From: Brevibacillus sp.
GTDB lineage: Bacteria; Bacillota; Bacilli; Brevibacillales; Brevibacillaceae
NCBI GenBank assembly: GCA_029240815.1
Contig: JARDZO010000125.1
Span: forward strand, 1-22,228
Direction of reading: 5' to 3'
Length of the DNA stretch: 22,228 bases
Each line of letters opens with the position of its first letter. Positions within the stretch are counted from its first letter, which is position 1. Below, one piece after another: positions 6,601 through 15,164 of this stretch. The notes under the pieces were generated by a model. That model was not told the DNA's origin, did no database searches, and saw only the letters and a list, made by a program, of their open reading frames with translations. Position numbers and translations under genes: made by a program.

Positions 6601-9468
6601 TTATTTCGAAACGAGTTGTTCCATTCTTACCAACGTACGAGCGCGGTCCCGCTCTAGGATTGGGCTCAAGTACTTGCCCGTATACGAACCTTCCAGCTTT
6701 GATACTTCTTCTGGCGTACCGACACCGACAATCTGTCCACCGCGAGTACCTCCCTCGGGCCCCAAATCAATGATGTAATCGACAGTCTTGATGACATCCA
6801 GATTGTGCTCAATGACGAGAACGGTTTCCCCGTTTTCCACCAGTCGCTGCAAGACCTTCAGGAGACGGTCGATGTCGTCTGTATGCAAACCAGTGGTAGG
6901 TTCATCCAGAATGTACAGCGTGCGCCCTGTACTGCGGCGGTACAGCTCAGAAGCCAGCTTGACGCGCTGCGCTTCCCCGCCTGACAACGTGGTTGCCGGC
7001 TGTCCCAGCTTCATGTAGCCAAGCCCGACGTCCACGATCGTTTGCAGCTTCCGCTCGATCTTGGGCAGATTGCGGAAGAATTCCACTGCGTCTTCGATCG
7101 TCATTTCCAAAATGTCTGCAATGCTCTTGCCCTTGTATTTCACATCGAGGGTTTCCCGGTTGTAGCGCTTTCCGTGGCATACCTCGCATGGAACGTACAC
7201 ATCTGGCAAAAAGTGCATTTCGATCTTGATGATCCCGTCACCGCTGCACGCTTCACAACGTCCGCCTTTGACATTGAAGCTGAAGCGGCCTTTCTTGTAG
7301 CCACGTACCTTGGCTTCGTTGGTAGACGCAAACAGATCGCGAATATCGTCAAATACGCCCGTGTACGTAGCAGGGTTGGAACGCGGAGTTCTTCCGATCG
7401 GTGACTGATCAATGTCGACGACCTTGTCCAAATGCTCCAGACCGACAATGCGACGATGCTCACCTGGCTTGACCTTGGCACCGTTCAAATCACGAGCCAG
7501 CACCTTTTGCAAAATTTCATTGATAAGCGTACTTTTCCCAGAGCCTGATACGCCTGTTACTGCCACGAACATTCCCAGCGGAATCTTCACATTGACGCCC
7601 TTCAGGTTGTTTTCCTTGGCACCCTCGATCTTGACCCATTTGTCCGTTGGCTTCCGGCGTTCCATCGGTACCGGAATGAACTTGCGACCACTCAAATAAG
7701 CGCCTGTGAGCGAATTAGGGTCGTTCATGACTTCTTCCGGTGTACCCTTAGCCATGATCTGACCACCGTGGATGCCCGCCCCTGGACCAATATCGATGAT
7801 GTAGTCGCATGCGAGCATCGTATCTTCATCGTGCTCGACGACAATCAGCGTATTGCCCAGCTTGGTCATATGCTCCAGTGTGCGAATCAGTCGTGCATTA
7901 TCCCGCTGATGCAAGCCGATACTCGGTTCATCCAAAATGTATAAGACACCCATCAGACTGGAACCGATCTGAGTTGCCAAACGAATCCGCTGTGCTTCTC
8001 CCCCGGAAAGGGTACCGGCAGCCCGACTCAGTGTCAAATAGTCTAATCCCACATCAATCAAGAAGTTAAGACGAGCCTTGATCTCTTTTACAATCAGAGT
8101 GGCGATCTTCGTCTCTCTTTCTGTCATTTCCAATCCATCTACAAACTGATGCGCATCCAGAATCGACAAGGTCGTCAGCTCGGAAATGCTCCGTTCGCCG
8201 ACTTTTACCGCGAGGCTCTCCTGGCGCAAGCGTTGACCTTTGCAGACTGGGCACGGCTTTTGGCTCATGAAGCCTTCGATTTGCTCGCGAATGTAGTCTG
8301 AGCTGGTCTCCAGATGACGGCGCTGCAGATTCGGGATGACTCCTTCATAAGGAACTACGGCCTCACGCACTTGGCCAAACTCGTTCTCGTAGCGAAACTC
8401 GATCTTTTCCCCCATGCTGCCGTACATCAAAATCTGTGCCTGTTCAGAAGGCAACTCTTCATACGGAATGTCCATCCGAATCCCGAAATGGCGGCAGGCT
8501 GACTCCAGGAGCTGTTGGTAATACGTAGAGGACTTCGGCTCCCACGCCCCGATTGCGCCATCATGCAAGGTTTTGGTCGCGTCAGGAACAACCATGTCCG
8601 GGTCTACTTCCAGCTTGACACCCAATCCGTCACATTCGGAGCAAGCACCAAACGGACTGTTAAAGGAGAAGATCCGCGGCTCCAGATCGCCGATGGAAAA
8701 ACCGCATACCGGGCAGGCATGCTTTTCACTGAATAGCAGCTCTTCCTGCTCCATCACATCGACGATGACCTTACCATCAGCCAAGCGCAGTGCCGTTTCG
8801 AGAGAGTCGGCCAGACGAGACTGCACATCCGGTTTGACGACGATCCGGTCGACGACGACTTCAATGCTGTGCTTTTTATTTTTCTCGAGTTTGATTTCCT
8901 CGGAGAGATCGATAATTTCCCCATTCACGCGTACACGGACAAACCCTTGCTTTCGAATGTCCTCCAGCAGTTTGACGTGCTCACCCTTGCGCCCTTGTAC
9001 CATCGGGGCGAGAATTTGCATACGGGTGCGCTCTGGAAAATCCATCACGCGATCCACCATTTGCTCGACCGTCTGCGACTGAATTTCAATGCCGTGCTCT
9101 GGACATACAGCTCTGCCTACACGCGCATACAAAAGACGCAGGTAGTCGTAAATCTCTGTGACCGTCCCTACAGTAGAACGCGGGTTGCGGCTCGTTGTTT
9201 TCTGATCAATGGAAATCGCAGGCGAGAGTCCTTCGATGGAGTCTACATCCGGCTTGTCCATCTGCCCGAGAAATTGCCGGGCATAGGCAGAGAGGGACTC
9301 TACGTAACGACGTTGGCCCTCTGCATAGATCGTATCAAAGGCGAGGGAAGACTTTCCCGAACCGGACAAGCCCGTCAGCACGACGAATTTGTCCCTCGGG
9401 ATCACCACATCAATATTTTTCAGGTTATGGGCGCGAGCACCCTTTACCACGATATGTTCCAATGGCAT
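6601..9468 (-). CDS. uvrA: Excinuclease ABC subunit A
   Basis: UvrA is the damage-sensing ATPase of nucleotide excision repair and loads UvrB at lesions. The 955-residue product has the full layout: Walker A GLSGSGKS (33-40), a first zinc module with CPVC (252-255) and CSEC (276-279), a CPVC near 406-409, signature LSGGEAQR (487-494) and Walker B ILDEP (511-515). The second half has Walker A GVSGSGKS (639-646), the DNA-binding zinc finger with CEAC (738-741) and CEVC (761-764), signature LSGGEAQR (828-835) and Walker B ILDEP (853-857). The length fits Bacillus UvrA (about 957). The ATG at 9468 follows a ggagag site. It lies 15 bp after uvrB in the same operon and should share its SOS control. 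Nothing appears truncated or altered. Confidence 0.98.
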   Translation of the reverse strand: MPLEHIVVKGARAHNLKNIDVVIPRDKFVVLTGLSGSGKSSLAFDTIYAEGQRRYVESLSAYARQFLGQMDKPDVDSIEGLSPAISIDQKTTSRNPRSTVGTVTEIYDYLRLLYARVGRAVCPEHGIEIQSQTVEQMVDRVMDFPERTRMQILAPMVQGRKGEHVKLLEDIRKQGFVRVRVNGEIIDLSEEIKLEKNKKHSIEVVVDRIVVKPDVQSRLADSLETALRLADGKVIVDVMEQEELLFSEKHACPVCGFSIGDLEPRIFSFNSPFGACSECDGLGVKLEVDPDMVVPDATKTLHDGAIGAWEPKSSTYYQQLLESACRHFGIRMDIPYEELPSEQAQILMYGSMGEKIEFRYENEFGQVREAVVPYEGVIPNLQRRHLETSSDYIREQIEGFMSQKPCPVCKGQRLRQESLAVKVGERSISELTTLSILDAHQFVDGLEMTERETKIATLIVKEIKARLNFLIDVGLDYLTLSRAAGTLSGGEAQRIRLATQIGSSLMGVLYILDEPSIGLHQRDNARLIRTLEHMTKLGNTLIVVEHDEDTMLACDYIIDIGPGAGIHGGQIMAKGTPEEVMNDPNSLTGAYLSGRKFIPVPMERRKPTDKWVKIEGAKENNLKGVNVKIPLGMFVAVTGVSGSGKSTLINEILQKVLARDLNGAKVKPGEHRRIVGLEHLDKVVDIDQSPIGRTPRSNPATYTGVFDDIRDLFASTNEAKVRGYKKGRFSFNVKGGRCEACSGDGIIKIEMHFLPDVYVPCEVCHGKRYNRETLDVKYKGKSIADILEMTIEDAVEFFRNLPKIERKLQTIVDVGLGYMKLGQPATTLSGGEAQRVKLASELYRRSTGRTLYILDEPTTGLHTDDIDRLLKVLQRLVENGETVLVIEHNLDVIKTVDYIIDLGPEGGTRGGQIVGVGTPEEVSKLEGSYTGKYLSPILERDRARTLVRMEQLVSK

Positions 9469-9483
9469 GAAAAAAATCTCTCC

Positions 9484-11460
9484 TTAGAGTTCGGCCTTCA
9501 GCTCCAGAACCAAATCGCGCAATTCTGCTGCACGTTCGAACATGAGGTTGCGGGCCGCTTCTTTCATTTCTTCTTCCATTCGTGCAATCACCGTTAAGCG
9601 GTCTTTCTTCGGCATCTTTTTAAATTCTTCATGTGGTAAGTAGTCTGCTTTCTCTTCCGCCACTTTGGTGGCTTCGATCACATCGCGGACAGCCTTCTTC
9701 ACCGTTTGCGGTGTGATACCTCGCTCTTCATTGTAAGCCTCCTGGATGGTGCGTCTCCGCTCCGTCTCCCGGATAGCCGCTTTCATCGACTCAGTCATTT
9801 TATCTGCGTACATGATGACGCGTCCTTCCGCGTTACGTGCGGCGCGGCCAATGGTCTGAATCAGAGAGCGCTCGTTGCGCAAGAAGCCTTCCTTGTCAGC
9901 ATCGAGGATGGCAACTAACGATACCTCTGGGAGGTCCAAGCCTTCCCGCAGCAGGTTGATCCCGATCAGGACGTCGAATTCTCCCAAGCGCAAGGAACGC
10001 AAAATCTGCATCCGTTCAATCGTTTTGATATCGGAGTGGAGGTATCGTACCTTGATCCCCACTTCTTTCAAGTAATCCGTCAGGTCTTCAGACATCTTTT
10101 TCGTCAAGGTCGTAACCAGGACGCGTTCGTCTTTTGCGATCGTCGCCTGGATCTCTCCGATGAGGTCGTCTATCTGCCCCTTGATCGGACGCACAGAGAT
10201 CGTCGGATCGATCAAACCGGTAGGTCGAATGACTTGCTGTACCAGTTCCGTGCAGTGTTCCATCTCATACGGGCCTGGTGTAGCCGAAATGTAGACCGCT
10301 TGTTTGAGCTTTGCTTCGAACTCTTCAAACTTGAGCGGGCGGTTGTCCCTTGCAGAGGGTAGGCGGAAACCGTGCTCGACCAGGACGTCTTTACGTGCGC
10401 GGTCGCCATTGTACATCCCCCGCACCTGCGGCAAGCTCATATGGGACTCATCCATCAAGACGAGGAAATCATCTGGAAAATAATCGATTAAGGTGTAAGG
10501 CGCATGGCCTTCCGGCAAACCCGTCAGGTGGCGGGAATAGTTTTCGATCCCGGAGCAAAAGCCCATCTCAAGCATCATTTCCACATCGTAACGCGTGCGC
10601 TGTTCGAGCCGCTGTGCTTCGAGGAGTTTACCTGCTTCGCGCAATTCTGCCAGACGCGTTTCCAGTTCTGCCTCAATGCTTTGGACGGCAAGCTTCATCT
10701 TCTCTGCACGTGTAACATAGTGGGAAGCTGGAAAAATAGCGACATGATCGCGCTGGCCCATGATTTCACCTGTCAGCACGTCGATGGATGTGATGCGCTC
10801 GATTTCATCGCCAAAAAACTCCACGCGAATTGCCTGCTCACTCTGGGAGGCAGGAAAAATCTCTACGACGTCACCACGAACACGGAAGGTGCCGCGGGTA
10901 AAATTGATGTCATTGCGGTTGTATTGAATGTCGACCAGACGATGCAAAATCTCGTCCCGACCTTTTTCCATACCGACGCGCAAAGACAAAAGCAGCTCCC
11001 GATACTCCTCAGGAGAACCTAATCCGTAAATGCACGATACCGAGGCTACAATGATGACATCCCGTCGTTCAAACAAAGCACTGGTCGCCGAGTGACGCAG
11101 CTTGTCGATCTCTTCGTTGATACTGGAGTCTTTTTCAATAAACGTATCCGATTGGGGAATGTATGCTTCTGGTTGATAGTAGTCGTAGTAGCTGACGAAA
11201 TATTCAACGGCATTATTCGGAAAAAACTCCTTGAACTCCGCACACAACTGGGCAGCCAGCGTCTTGTTATGCGCCATGACCAATGTCGGCTTGTTCACCT
11301 GAGCGATCACCTGTGCAGCCGTAAAGGTCTTTCCCGTGCCCGTCGCACCCAGGAGGGTCTGGTGCCTCTTTCCTGCCTGAATGCCAGCCACTAGTTCAGC
11401 TATGGCAGTCGGCTGGTCACCGGACGGCTGATACTCCGATACCAATTCAAAACGCTCCAT
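9484..11460 (-). CDS. uvrB: Excinuclease ABC subunit B
   Basis: UvrB verifies damage after UvrA delivery and recruits UvrC for incision. Visible features include Walker A GATGTGKT (38-45), the [12 protein letters not shown] beta-hairpin region (about 90-105) that clamps a DNA strand, helicase motif [13 protein letters not shown], motif VI-like QTIGRAARN, and a C-terminal UVR domain that contacts UvrC (last 40 residues, [17 protein letters not shown]). Two in-frame ATGs compete. The one at 11472 directly abuts the GAGGAG site with no spacer. The one at 11460 gives 658 residues starting [12 protein letters not shown], which aligns with the B. subtilis start, so 11460 is chosen. It is first in uvrB-uvrA, with an extended -10 promoter and a LexA box upstream. 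Confidence 0.97.
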   Translation of the reverse strand: MERFELVSEYQPSGDQPTAIAELVAGIQAGKRHQTLLGATGTGKTFTAAQVIAQVNKPTLVMAHNKTLAAQLCAEFKEFFPNNAVEYFVSYYDYYQPEAYIPQSDTFIEKDSSINEEIDKLRHSATSALFERRDVIIVASVSCIYGLGSPEEYRELLLSLRVGMEKGRDEILHRLVDIQYNRNDINFTRGTFRVRGDVVEIFPASQSEQAIRVEFFGDEIERITSIDVLTGEIMGQRDHVAIFPASHYVTRAEKMKLAVQSIEAELETRLAELREAGKLLEAQRLEQRTRYDVEMMLEMGFCSGIENYSRHLTGLPEGHAPYTLIDYFPDDFLVLMDESHMSLPQVRGMYNGDRARKDVLVEHGFRLPSARDNRPLKFEEFEAKLKQAVYISATPGPYEMEHCTELVQQVIRPTGLIDPTISVRPIKGQIDDLIGEIQATIAKDERVLVTTLTKKMSEDLTDYLKEVGIKVRYLHSDIKTIERMQILRSLRLGEFDVLIGINLLREGLDLPEVSLVAILDADKEGFLRNERSLIQTIGRAARNAEGRVIMYADKMTESMKAAIRETERRRTIQEAYNEERGITPQTVKKAVRDVIEATKVAEEKADYLPHEEFKKMPKKDRLTVIARMEEEMKEAARNLMFERAAELRDLVLELKAEL

Positions 11461-11501
11461 TCCCTCGTTCATCTCCTCATTGCATAAAGGTTTCTATTTC
11501 C

Positions 11502-11510
11502 ATTATAACA
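11502..11510 (-). promoter_or_regulatory. Extended -10 element of the uvrB-uvrA promoter
   Basis: On the minus strand the sequence reads TGTTATAAT, a perfect TATAAT with the TGn extension. No good -35 box sits 17 bp upstream, consistent with dependence on the extended -10. The leader before uvrB is about 35 nt. Confidence 0.65.
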
Positions 11511-11537
11511 CAATATCGACAAAAATAAGCCGAAATT

Positions 11538-11551
11538 CGAACAAATGTTTG
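11538..11551. promoter_or_regulatory. LexA (DinR) SOS box
   Basis: CGAACAAATGTTTG matches the Bacillus LexA operator consensus CGAACRNRYGTTYG at every position. It lies just upstream of the uvrB promoter, where repression relieved by DNA damage is expected. It also lies about 85 bp upstream of the divergent FlgD-like gene. Confidence 0.9.
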
Positions 11552-11636
11552 TCTTTATCCCATTCAGCCTTTATCCGATACTGATAGTGGAAGCATTTGC
11601 CCGCACGGATAAACCCGTACAGTAAGGGAGGACCAC

Positions 11637-12569
11637 ATGTCTGATAACACTACGGTAAGTAATAGTTCGAATATACCTTCATACCTCAGTTACAAAGGAA
11701 AAAAAGAGTTTTCTACGGAACTCGATAACAATGCTTTCATGAAACTATTGCTGGAGCAGCTGAAGCATCAGGACCCCATGTCACCGATGGACAACTCTCA
11801 GTTTATTCAACAGACCAGTATGATGACCATGGTAGAAAAGATGACCAAAATGGCCTCCTTAATGGAACAATCTAACAACAGCATGCTTACCCTGGAGAAA
11901 TACGAATCCTTGGTCGGTCGCACGGCTACGTACAACCTGACGACCGCGGATGAAGTCACCGGCGAGACTTCTACAACGTCCAAGGAAGGCGTCATCCAAG
12001 CCGTCTATATGGACAACGGCAAAATTTACTTCCGTCTCGCAGGCGAAACGAATCCGATTCCACTGGCTGATGTAAAGGGTCTGGAGTCACAGGGTATGAC
12101 CGGAAATGCCTTGGACAGCAGCATCAAGTATATGGAAATGATCGGAAACCAGATCTCTTACAACTCCACCACTCAAGTGGACAAGGACGGAAATCCCGCC
12201 ACCACAGATGATATCACCGCTGTCGATGAAGTCAAAAATGCCGTAATCACTGGCTTTACCATGAAAGACGGTTCCGCACAGTTCCAGCTGGACAATGGAA
12301 CGACAGTGAAATTGGACGAAATCGTGGGCATGACAGTCAAACCGAATAATCAAGCCATGAGCAATTCGCTTCAATACGCACAAATGATCGGGTACACCAT
12401 TTCCTACAACGACCCACAAACAAACACGGACGGCAGTACCGCTACCAACAGCTTGAGTGGCGTGATACAGGCAGTCAGCATGAAGAACGGCCTGGTCGAA
12501 TTCTTACTGGAGGATGGCAAGAAAGTATCCCTCAGCCAAATTACCGGCTATGAAGCAAAAGCTATATAA
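11637..12569 (+). CDS. FlgD-type flagellar hook-cap protein with three C-terminal repeats
   Basis: The N-terminal part (about 30-72) carries the FlgD conserved region NAFMKLLLEQLKHQDPMSPM followed by SQFIQQTSMMTMVEKM. FlgD caps the growing hook rod and guides hook-protein assembly outside the cell. The rest consists of three related modules at about 85-149, 160-232 and 241-310. Each opens with a (L/M)(V/I)Gxxx(T/S)YN pattern and ends with a V-x-M-x-(D/N)-G...F-x-L...V-x-L-x-x-(I/V)-x-G pattern. At 310 residues it is far longer than short Bacillus FlgD proteins of about 140. The ATG at 11637 has an aagggagga ribosome site. The gene stands alone beside uvrB rather than in a flagellar operon, so it may be a second FlgD paralogue. 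Its exact function is inferred. Confidence 0.8.
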   Translation: MSDNTTVSNSSNIPSYLSYKGKKEFSTELDNNAFMKLLLEQLKHQDPMSPMDNSQFIQQTSMMTMVEKMTKMASLMEQSNNSMLTLEKYESLVGRTATYNLTTADEVTGETSTTSKEGVIQAVYMDNGKIYFRLAGETNPIPLADVKGLESQGMTGNALDSSIKYMEMIGNQISYNSTTQVDKDGNPATTDDITAVDEVKNAVITGFTMKDGSAQFQLDNGTTVKLDEIVGMTVKPNNQAMSNSLQYAQMIGYTISYNDPQTNTDGSTATNSLSGVIQAVSMKNGLVEFLLEDGKKVSLSQITGYEAKAI

Positions 12570-12571
12570 CC

Positions 12572-12617
12572 AAAACAAATCCGCACTCTCCTAACAAGAT
12601 GAGCGCGGATTTGTTTT
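12572..12617. terminator. Bidirectional intrinsic terminator between the flgD-like and ycdB-like genes
   Basis: The arms aaaacaaatccgc (12572-12584) and gcggatttgtttt (12605-12617) are perfect complements over 13 bases with a 20-base loop. The A and T runs serve both converging genes, each ending within 6 bp. Confidence 0.92.
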
Positions 12618-12622
12618 ATTGT

Positions 12623-14308
12623 CTACTCTTTTACAACAACCTTGCCCGTCACAGCATCTACATGCACAGTAAGATCCACTTTATCCTCTACTCCACAGAA
12701 ACAATGCGCTTTCGTCTGACGGAACGAAATGTCGTATCCCAGCTTCCAGGTGATCGCTCCCGTATGGAGGTCCGTCTGGTGAATGTAGGTGAGCTCGAGC
12801 GGATATGCCTTCAGTAATCGGTCGACAGCGCCTTGTTCCATCAGGGCTTTTGTTCTGGCTGGTGCGATCACTTCCGCAGGGCGATTCATATAGATCTCCC
12901 TCACTGTTCCCGTCGATGATTCCACTTGCATGGTGTACATGCCTTTTTCCGCTGTCTGCCCTTCCTGATAGACGGGAATGCCGTTAATCATCGGATCGGC
13001 AGTAAACAATGTAAACGTGTCATCCCCCACGTCGCGAATTTGCATTTGATTGGTTCCAGTCGGGAGAAGTCGTTTCAGCACCGCTTCTGCTGATTTCCAA
13101 TCACGCTTTTTGTCAGTCTTCACACGGCTATTAGCTCCATCGCTCATGACCAGCCGGAGAAGCTGACCCGTTTTCGCGTCTGTCTCCATTAATAAATGCA
13201 GACGTTCGTTTGTTTTCACTCCTGGAGGAAATTGACCGATACTGTATGGTTTGTCGTGATCCGCCGTCCCCTCGGTGAAATGCCCCCAGATAAAAAAGCG
13301 CCGTTCCTGGCCATTGTCATATGCGTCAGTAAACGTTGCAAATGGTAGCTTCTCAGGCTCCACGCGCATCAACTTCCTCACCAGGTCCTTTGCTTGCGCG
13401 TCAGACTGTGCGATCCACTTCTCTCCTGTCCCATTTACGGAAATGGTCTGCACGGTCTGTTTCTGCGTATTGGACAGACGCTTTCCACTAAAGGCATCCA
13501 GTGCGCTGCCGGTATGTGAATCCTTGATGATGCCATATTTGATCGCGTAGGTCAGCTTCGCATGTACAGGGTCAGTCCAGTTATATTCACTTGGAAGCAG
13601 ATAGATGAGCTCCAAGGGACGGCTTTCTTTATAGCGCAAAACAGCTTGCTGGGCAGAAATGACTCGCACGGGGGTAGGGAGCGCAGTCAGGCTGATTTTC
13701 TCATAGAGCCTGCCATCAAAGGTGCGAAAGGCAATGATCCTGCCTGTTCCATCGATCGTGACGAAAGCGTCGTAGGCATCGTCCAACACCACATTGTTCA
13801 ACGTTCTTACCAGTCGGACGGTCGTTTGAGACCCTTCACGTGTGATTCCTCTAGGCTGGTATATACTTCGCGCAGATTGTAATCCTGCTACAAATGCCGT
13901 TGCCTTGGATCTCGCTTGCTGATCAGTGAGTACAACTGGCTTTTGAGTTGCTTTCGGTTGCAGATCCAATTTCAACAAATTGCCCGTCGCTGGCTCAAAA
14001 ATAGCCTGATCAGTGGACGTTTCTTTTTCTGCAGCCGATGGCGCAAACGTCACGCTCACACCGCTTACACCTGGTCCATCCACGTCTCCTCCGTACACAA
14101 CATAACGATCTGAGAGCTCGGGTATCAACCGAACCAGCTGTTGCACCCCTTTAGATACTTGGACAGGAACAGGCACGATGGCAGTTGCTTGCAGACCGGT
14201 AGCCAGACTTGCTGCCTTTGCATCATTCATTGCTGTGATTGGAGAAGTATATAGACTGACTGCGGCTAACGCTCCGGTTAGTACACACAAGACAGGTTTA
14301 CGAATCAT
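12623..14308 (-). CDS. Secreted YcdB/YcdC-repeat (PepSY-like) protein
   Basis: The 561-residue product begins with a probable signal peptide (MIRKPVLCVLTGALAAVSLY), likely cut after an Ala-x-Ala-type site near residues 26-33. The mature part shows repeated PepSY-like units, each opening with an alpha-helical xxQA...A segment (about 130, 215, 295, 405 and 500) followed by a beta-strand ending in GxIxxF or GxVxxI. This layout is typical of YcdB/YcdC (DUF4901) proteins of Bacillales. No catalytic motif is visible, and PepSY-type domains are thought to bind or inhibit proteases. A HCFCG motif near the C-terminus is unusual. The ATG at 14308 has a ggag 7 bp upstream; the frame extends to 14323, but there the ribosome site is too close. 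The gene appears monocistronic. Confidence 0.75.
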   Translation of the reverse strand: MIRKPVLCVLTGALAAVSLYTSPITAMNDAKAASLATGLQATAIVPVPVQVSKGVQQLVRLIPELSDRYVVYGGDVDGPGVSGVSVTFAPSAAEKETSTDQAIFEPATGNLLKLDLQPKATQKPVVLTDQQARSKATAFVAGLQSARSIYQPRGITREGSQTTVRLVRTLNNVVLDDAYDAFVTIDGTGRIIAFRTFDGRLYEKISLTALPTPVRVISAQQAVLRYKESRPLELIYLLPSEYNWTDPVHAKLTYAIKYGIIKDSHTGSALDAFSGKRLSNTQKQTVQTISVNGTGEKWIAQSDAQAKDLVRKLMRVEPEKLPFATFTDAYDNGQERRFFIWGHFTEGTADHDKPYSIGQFPPGVKTNERLHLLMETDAKTGQLLRLVMSDGANSRVKTDKKRDWKSAEAVLKRLLPTGTNQMQIRDVGDDTFTLFTADPMINGIPVYQEGQTAEKGMYTMQVESSTGTVREIYMNRPAEVIAPARTKALMEQGAVDRLLKAYPLELTYIHQTDLHTGAITWKLGYDISFRQTKAHCFCGVEDKVDLTVHVDAVTGKVVVKE

Positions 14309-14453
14309 TCCCACGCTCCACATTCACTCCCTCTTTTTTCCTCACAGGTTGAGACGCGCCACCTTTCATTTTGTTTCTGAATAAACGCCATATTCTGTAA
14401 AAAATTTTCTATCGGGAATTTTCTTGGTGGTTCAATCAAACTGTGGTGGAGTG

Positions 14454-14657
14454 GAGGAAAAAGGAGAAAACGCTCCAGCTTCTAGGAACACCCACTGGGG
14501 TCATCCCTGTCCAGCTCCATGCAAAAAACGAAACCGCGTCCAAAGCAGCCGTCTCAGGAAGCTTCTCAGAGGTGGACGCTTAAAAGCGTGTTTCGTTTTT
14601 TCCATTGCGCCTTGGCTGGTGTTCCTAAGAGCTTACGCTTATTTCTCCTTTTTCCTC
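14454..14657. repeat. 204-bp composite palindrome (long nested inverted repeat)
   Basis: Four pairs of arms are nested on one axis. A 16-bp perfect outer stem pairs 14454-14469 with 14642-14657 (GAGGAAAAAGGAGAAA and its complement). A 10-bp stem TAGGAACACC pairs 14483-14492 with 14618-14627. A 12-bp stem AAAAAACGAAAC pairs 14523-14534 with 14590-14601. A 7-bp stem GCGTCCA pairs 14536-14542 with 14573-14579. The tip holds the palindrome GAAGCTTC. No terminal T-run marks it as a simple terminator. It may be a structured RNA, a palindromic interspersed repeat or a miniature mobile element. I see no target duplication. Confidence 0.75.
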
Positions 14658-14736
14658 AGCCAGCCTTGACTTTTCCACTTGCCTGCTCTAGAGAGCTTTC
14701 CAACCCTACATGGGACAATATCTTTGAAGAACGAAA

Positions 14737-14769
14737 GCTTGTTTCGCCAACGCGCTTCGAAACCCAAGC
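14737..14769. repeat. Short stem-loop between the two large structured elements
   Basis: GTTTCG (14741-14746) pairs with CGAAAC (14758-14763), extended outward by GCTT (14737-14740) with AAGC (14766-14769) across a two-base bulge. A further AAAGCTT/AAGCTTT pair lies around it. It resembles the AACGAAA/TTTCGTT arms of the neighbouring palindrome but is not a copy. Confidence 0.4.
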
Positions 14770-14840
14770 GATAGACAGAATAAGCTTTTTCTCCCTCGAA
14801 CCTCTTAATACCAGGTAGCTAGAAACCACAACGGCTCGCA

Positions 14841-15062
14841 GGAGAAGCAGGTTTCCAGGCGGAGCGACTCCGGAACCCAACCTAGCGGAACAACGAATTC
14901 ACGGGATCAAGAAGCGGTACCTCTGTGTTCGCTTCGGAGCGGCTACTACTTTACCGCTTCCCCGTGAATCGTTGTGGAGCGGACAGTCTAATCTTCCTCG
15001 TAGGGCCACCGAACCTGTTCGGTGGGAATAGGCTGGAGCGGAGATCGGAAACCTGCTTCTCC
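14841..15062. repeat. 222-bp multibranched structured element, possible non-coding RNA
   Basis: A perfect 16-bp stem GGAGAAGCAGGTTTCC (14841-14856) with its complement (15047-15062) closes the element. Inside are three separate branches. The first is a hairpin CGGAG-CGA-CTCCG (14860-14872). The second is a long arm pairing 14890-14905 with 14961-14975 (one bulged base), continued by GAAGCGGTA/TACCGCTTC (14911-14919 with 14952-14960). The third is a hairpin CCACCGAAC/GTTCGGTGG (15006-15025). A closed multiloop of this kind is rare by chance and looks like a folded RNA or a structured repeat. Strand and function are unknown; no covariance evidence is available here. Confidence 0.65.
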
Positions 15063-15108
15063 CATAAAGAACTCCAAACACCTCAAAATCCCCACTTCCC
15101 AATCGGAC

Positions 15109-15150
15109 AAAAAAAGAGCGACGAATGCGTCCCTCTAAACGCACTTCGTC
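15109..15150 (-). terminator. Intrinsic terminator of the minJ unit
   Basis: On the minus strand gacgaagtgcgt pairs with acgcattcgtc across an 8-base loop, with one small mismatch, and is followed by gctc and seven T. It lies 14 bp past the minJ stop codon. Confidence 0.9.
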
Positions 15151-15164
15151 ACCCCCGTTTTCCT

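Noticed and set aside
8869..9597. 242-codon plus-strand frame opposite uvrA
   Set aside because: It is the antisense shadow of the highly conserved uvrA coding sequence and has no motif or ribosome site of its own.
14424..14818. Open frames of 81 and 99 codons on the plus strand
   Set aside because: They run through the arms of the long palindrome, lack good ribosome sites and show no recognisable domain; they are products of the repeat sequence.
14454..15062. CRISPR array or insertion sequence
   Set aside because: There are no regularly spaced direct repeats, no transposase frame and no visible target duplication; the repeats are nested inverted arms.
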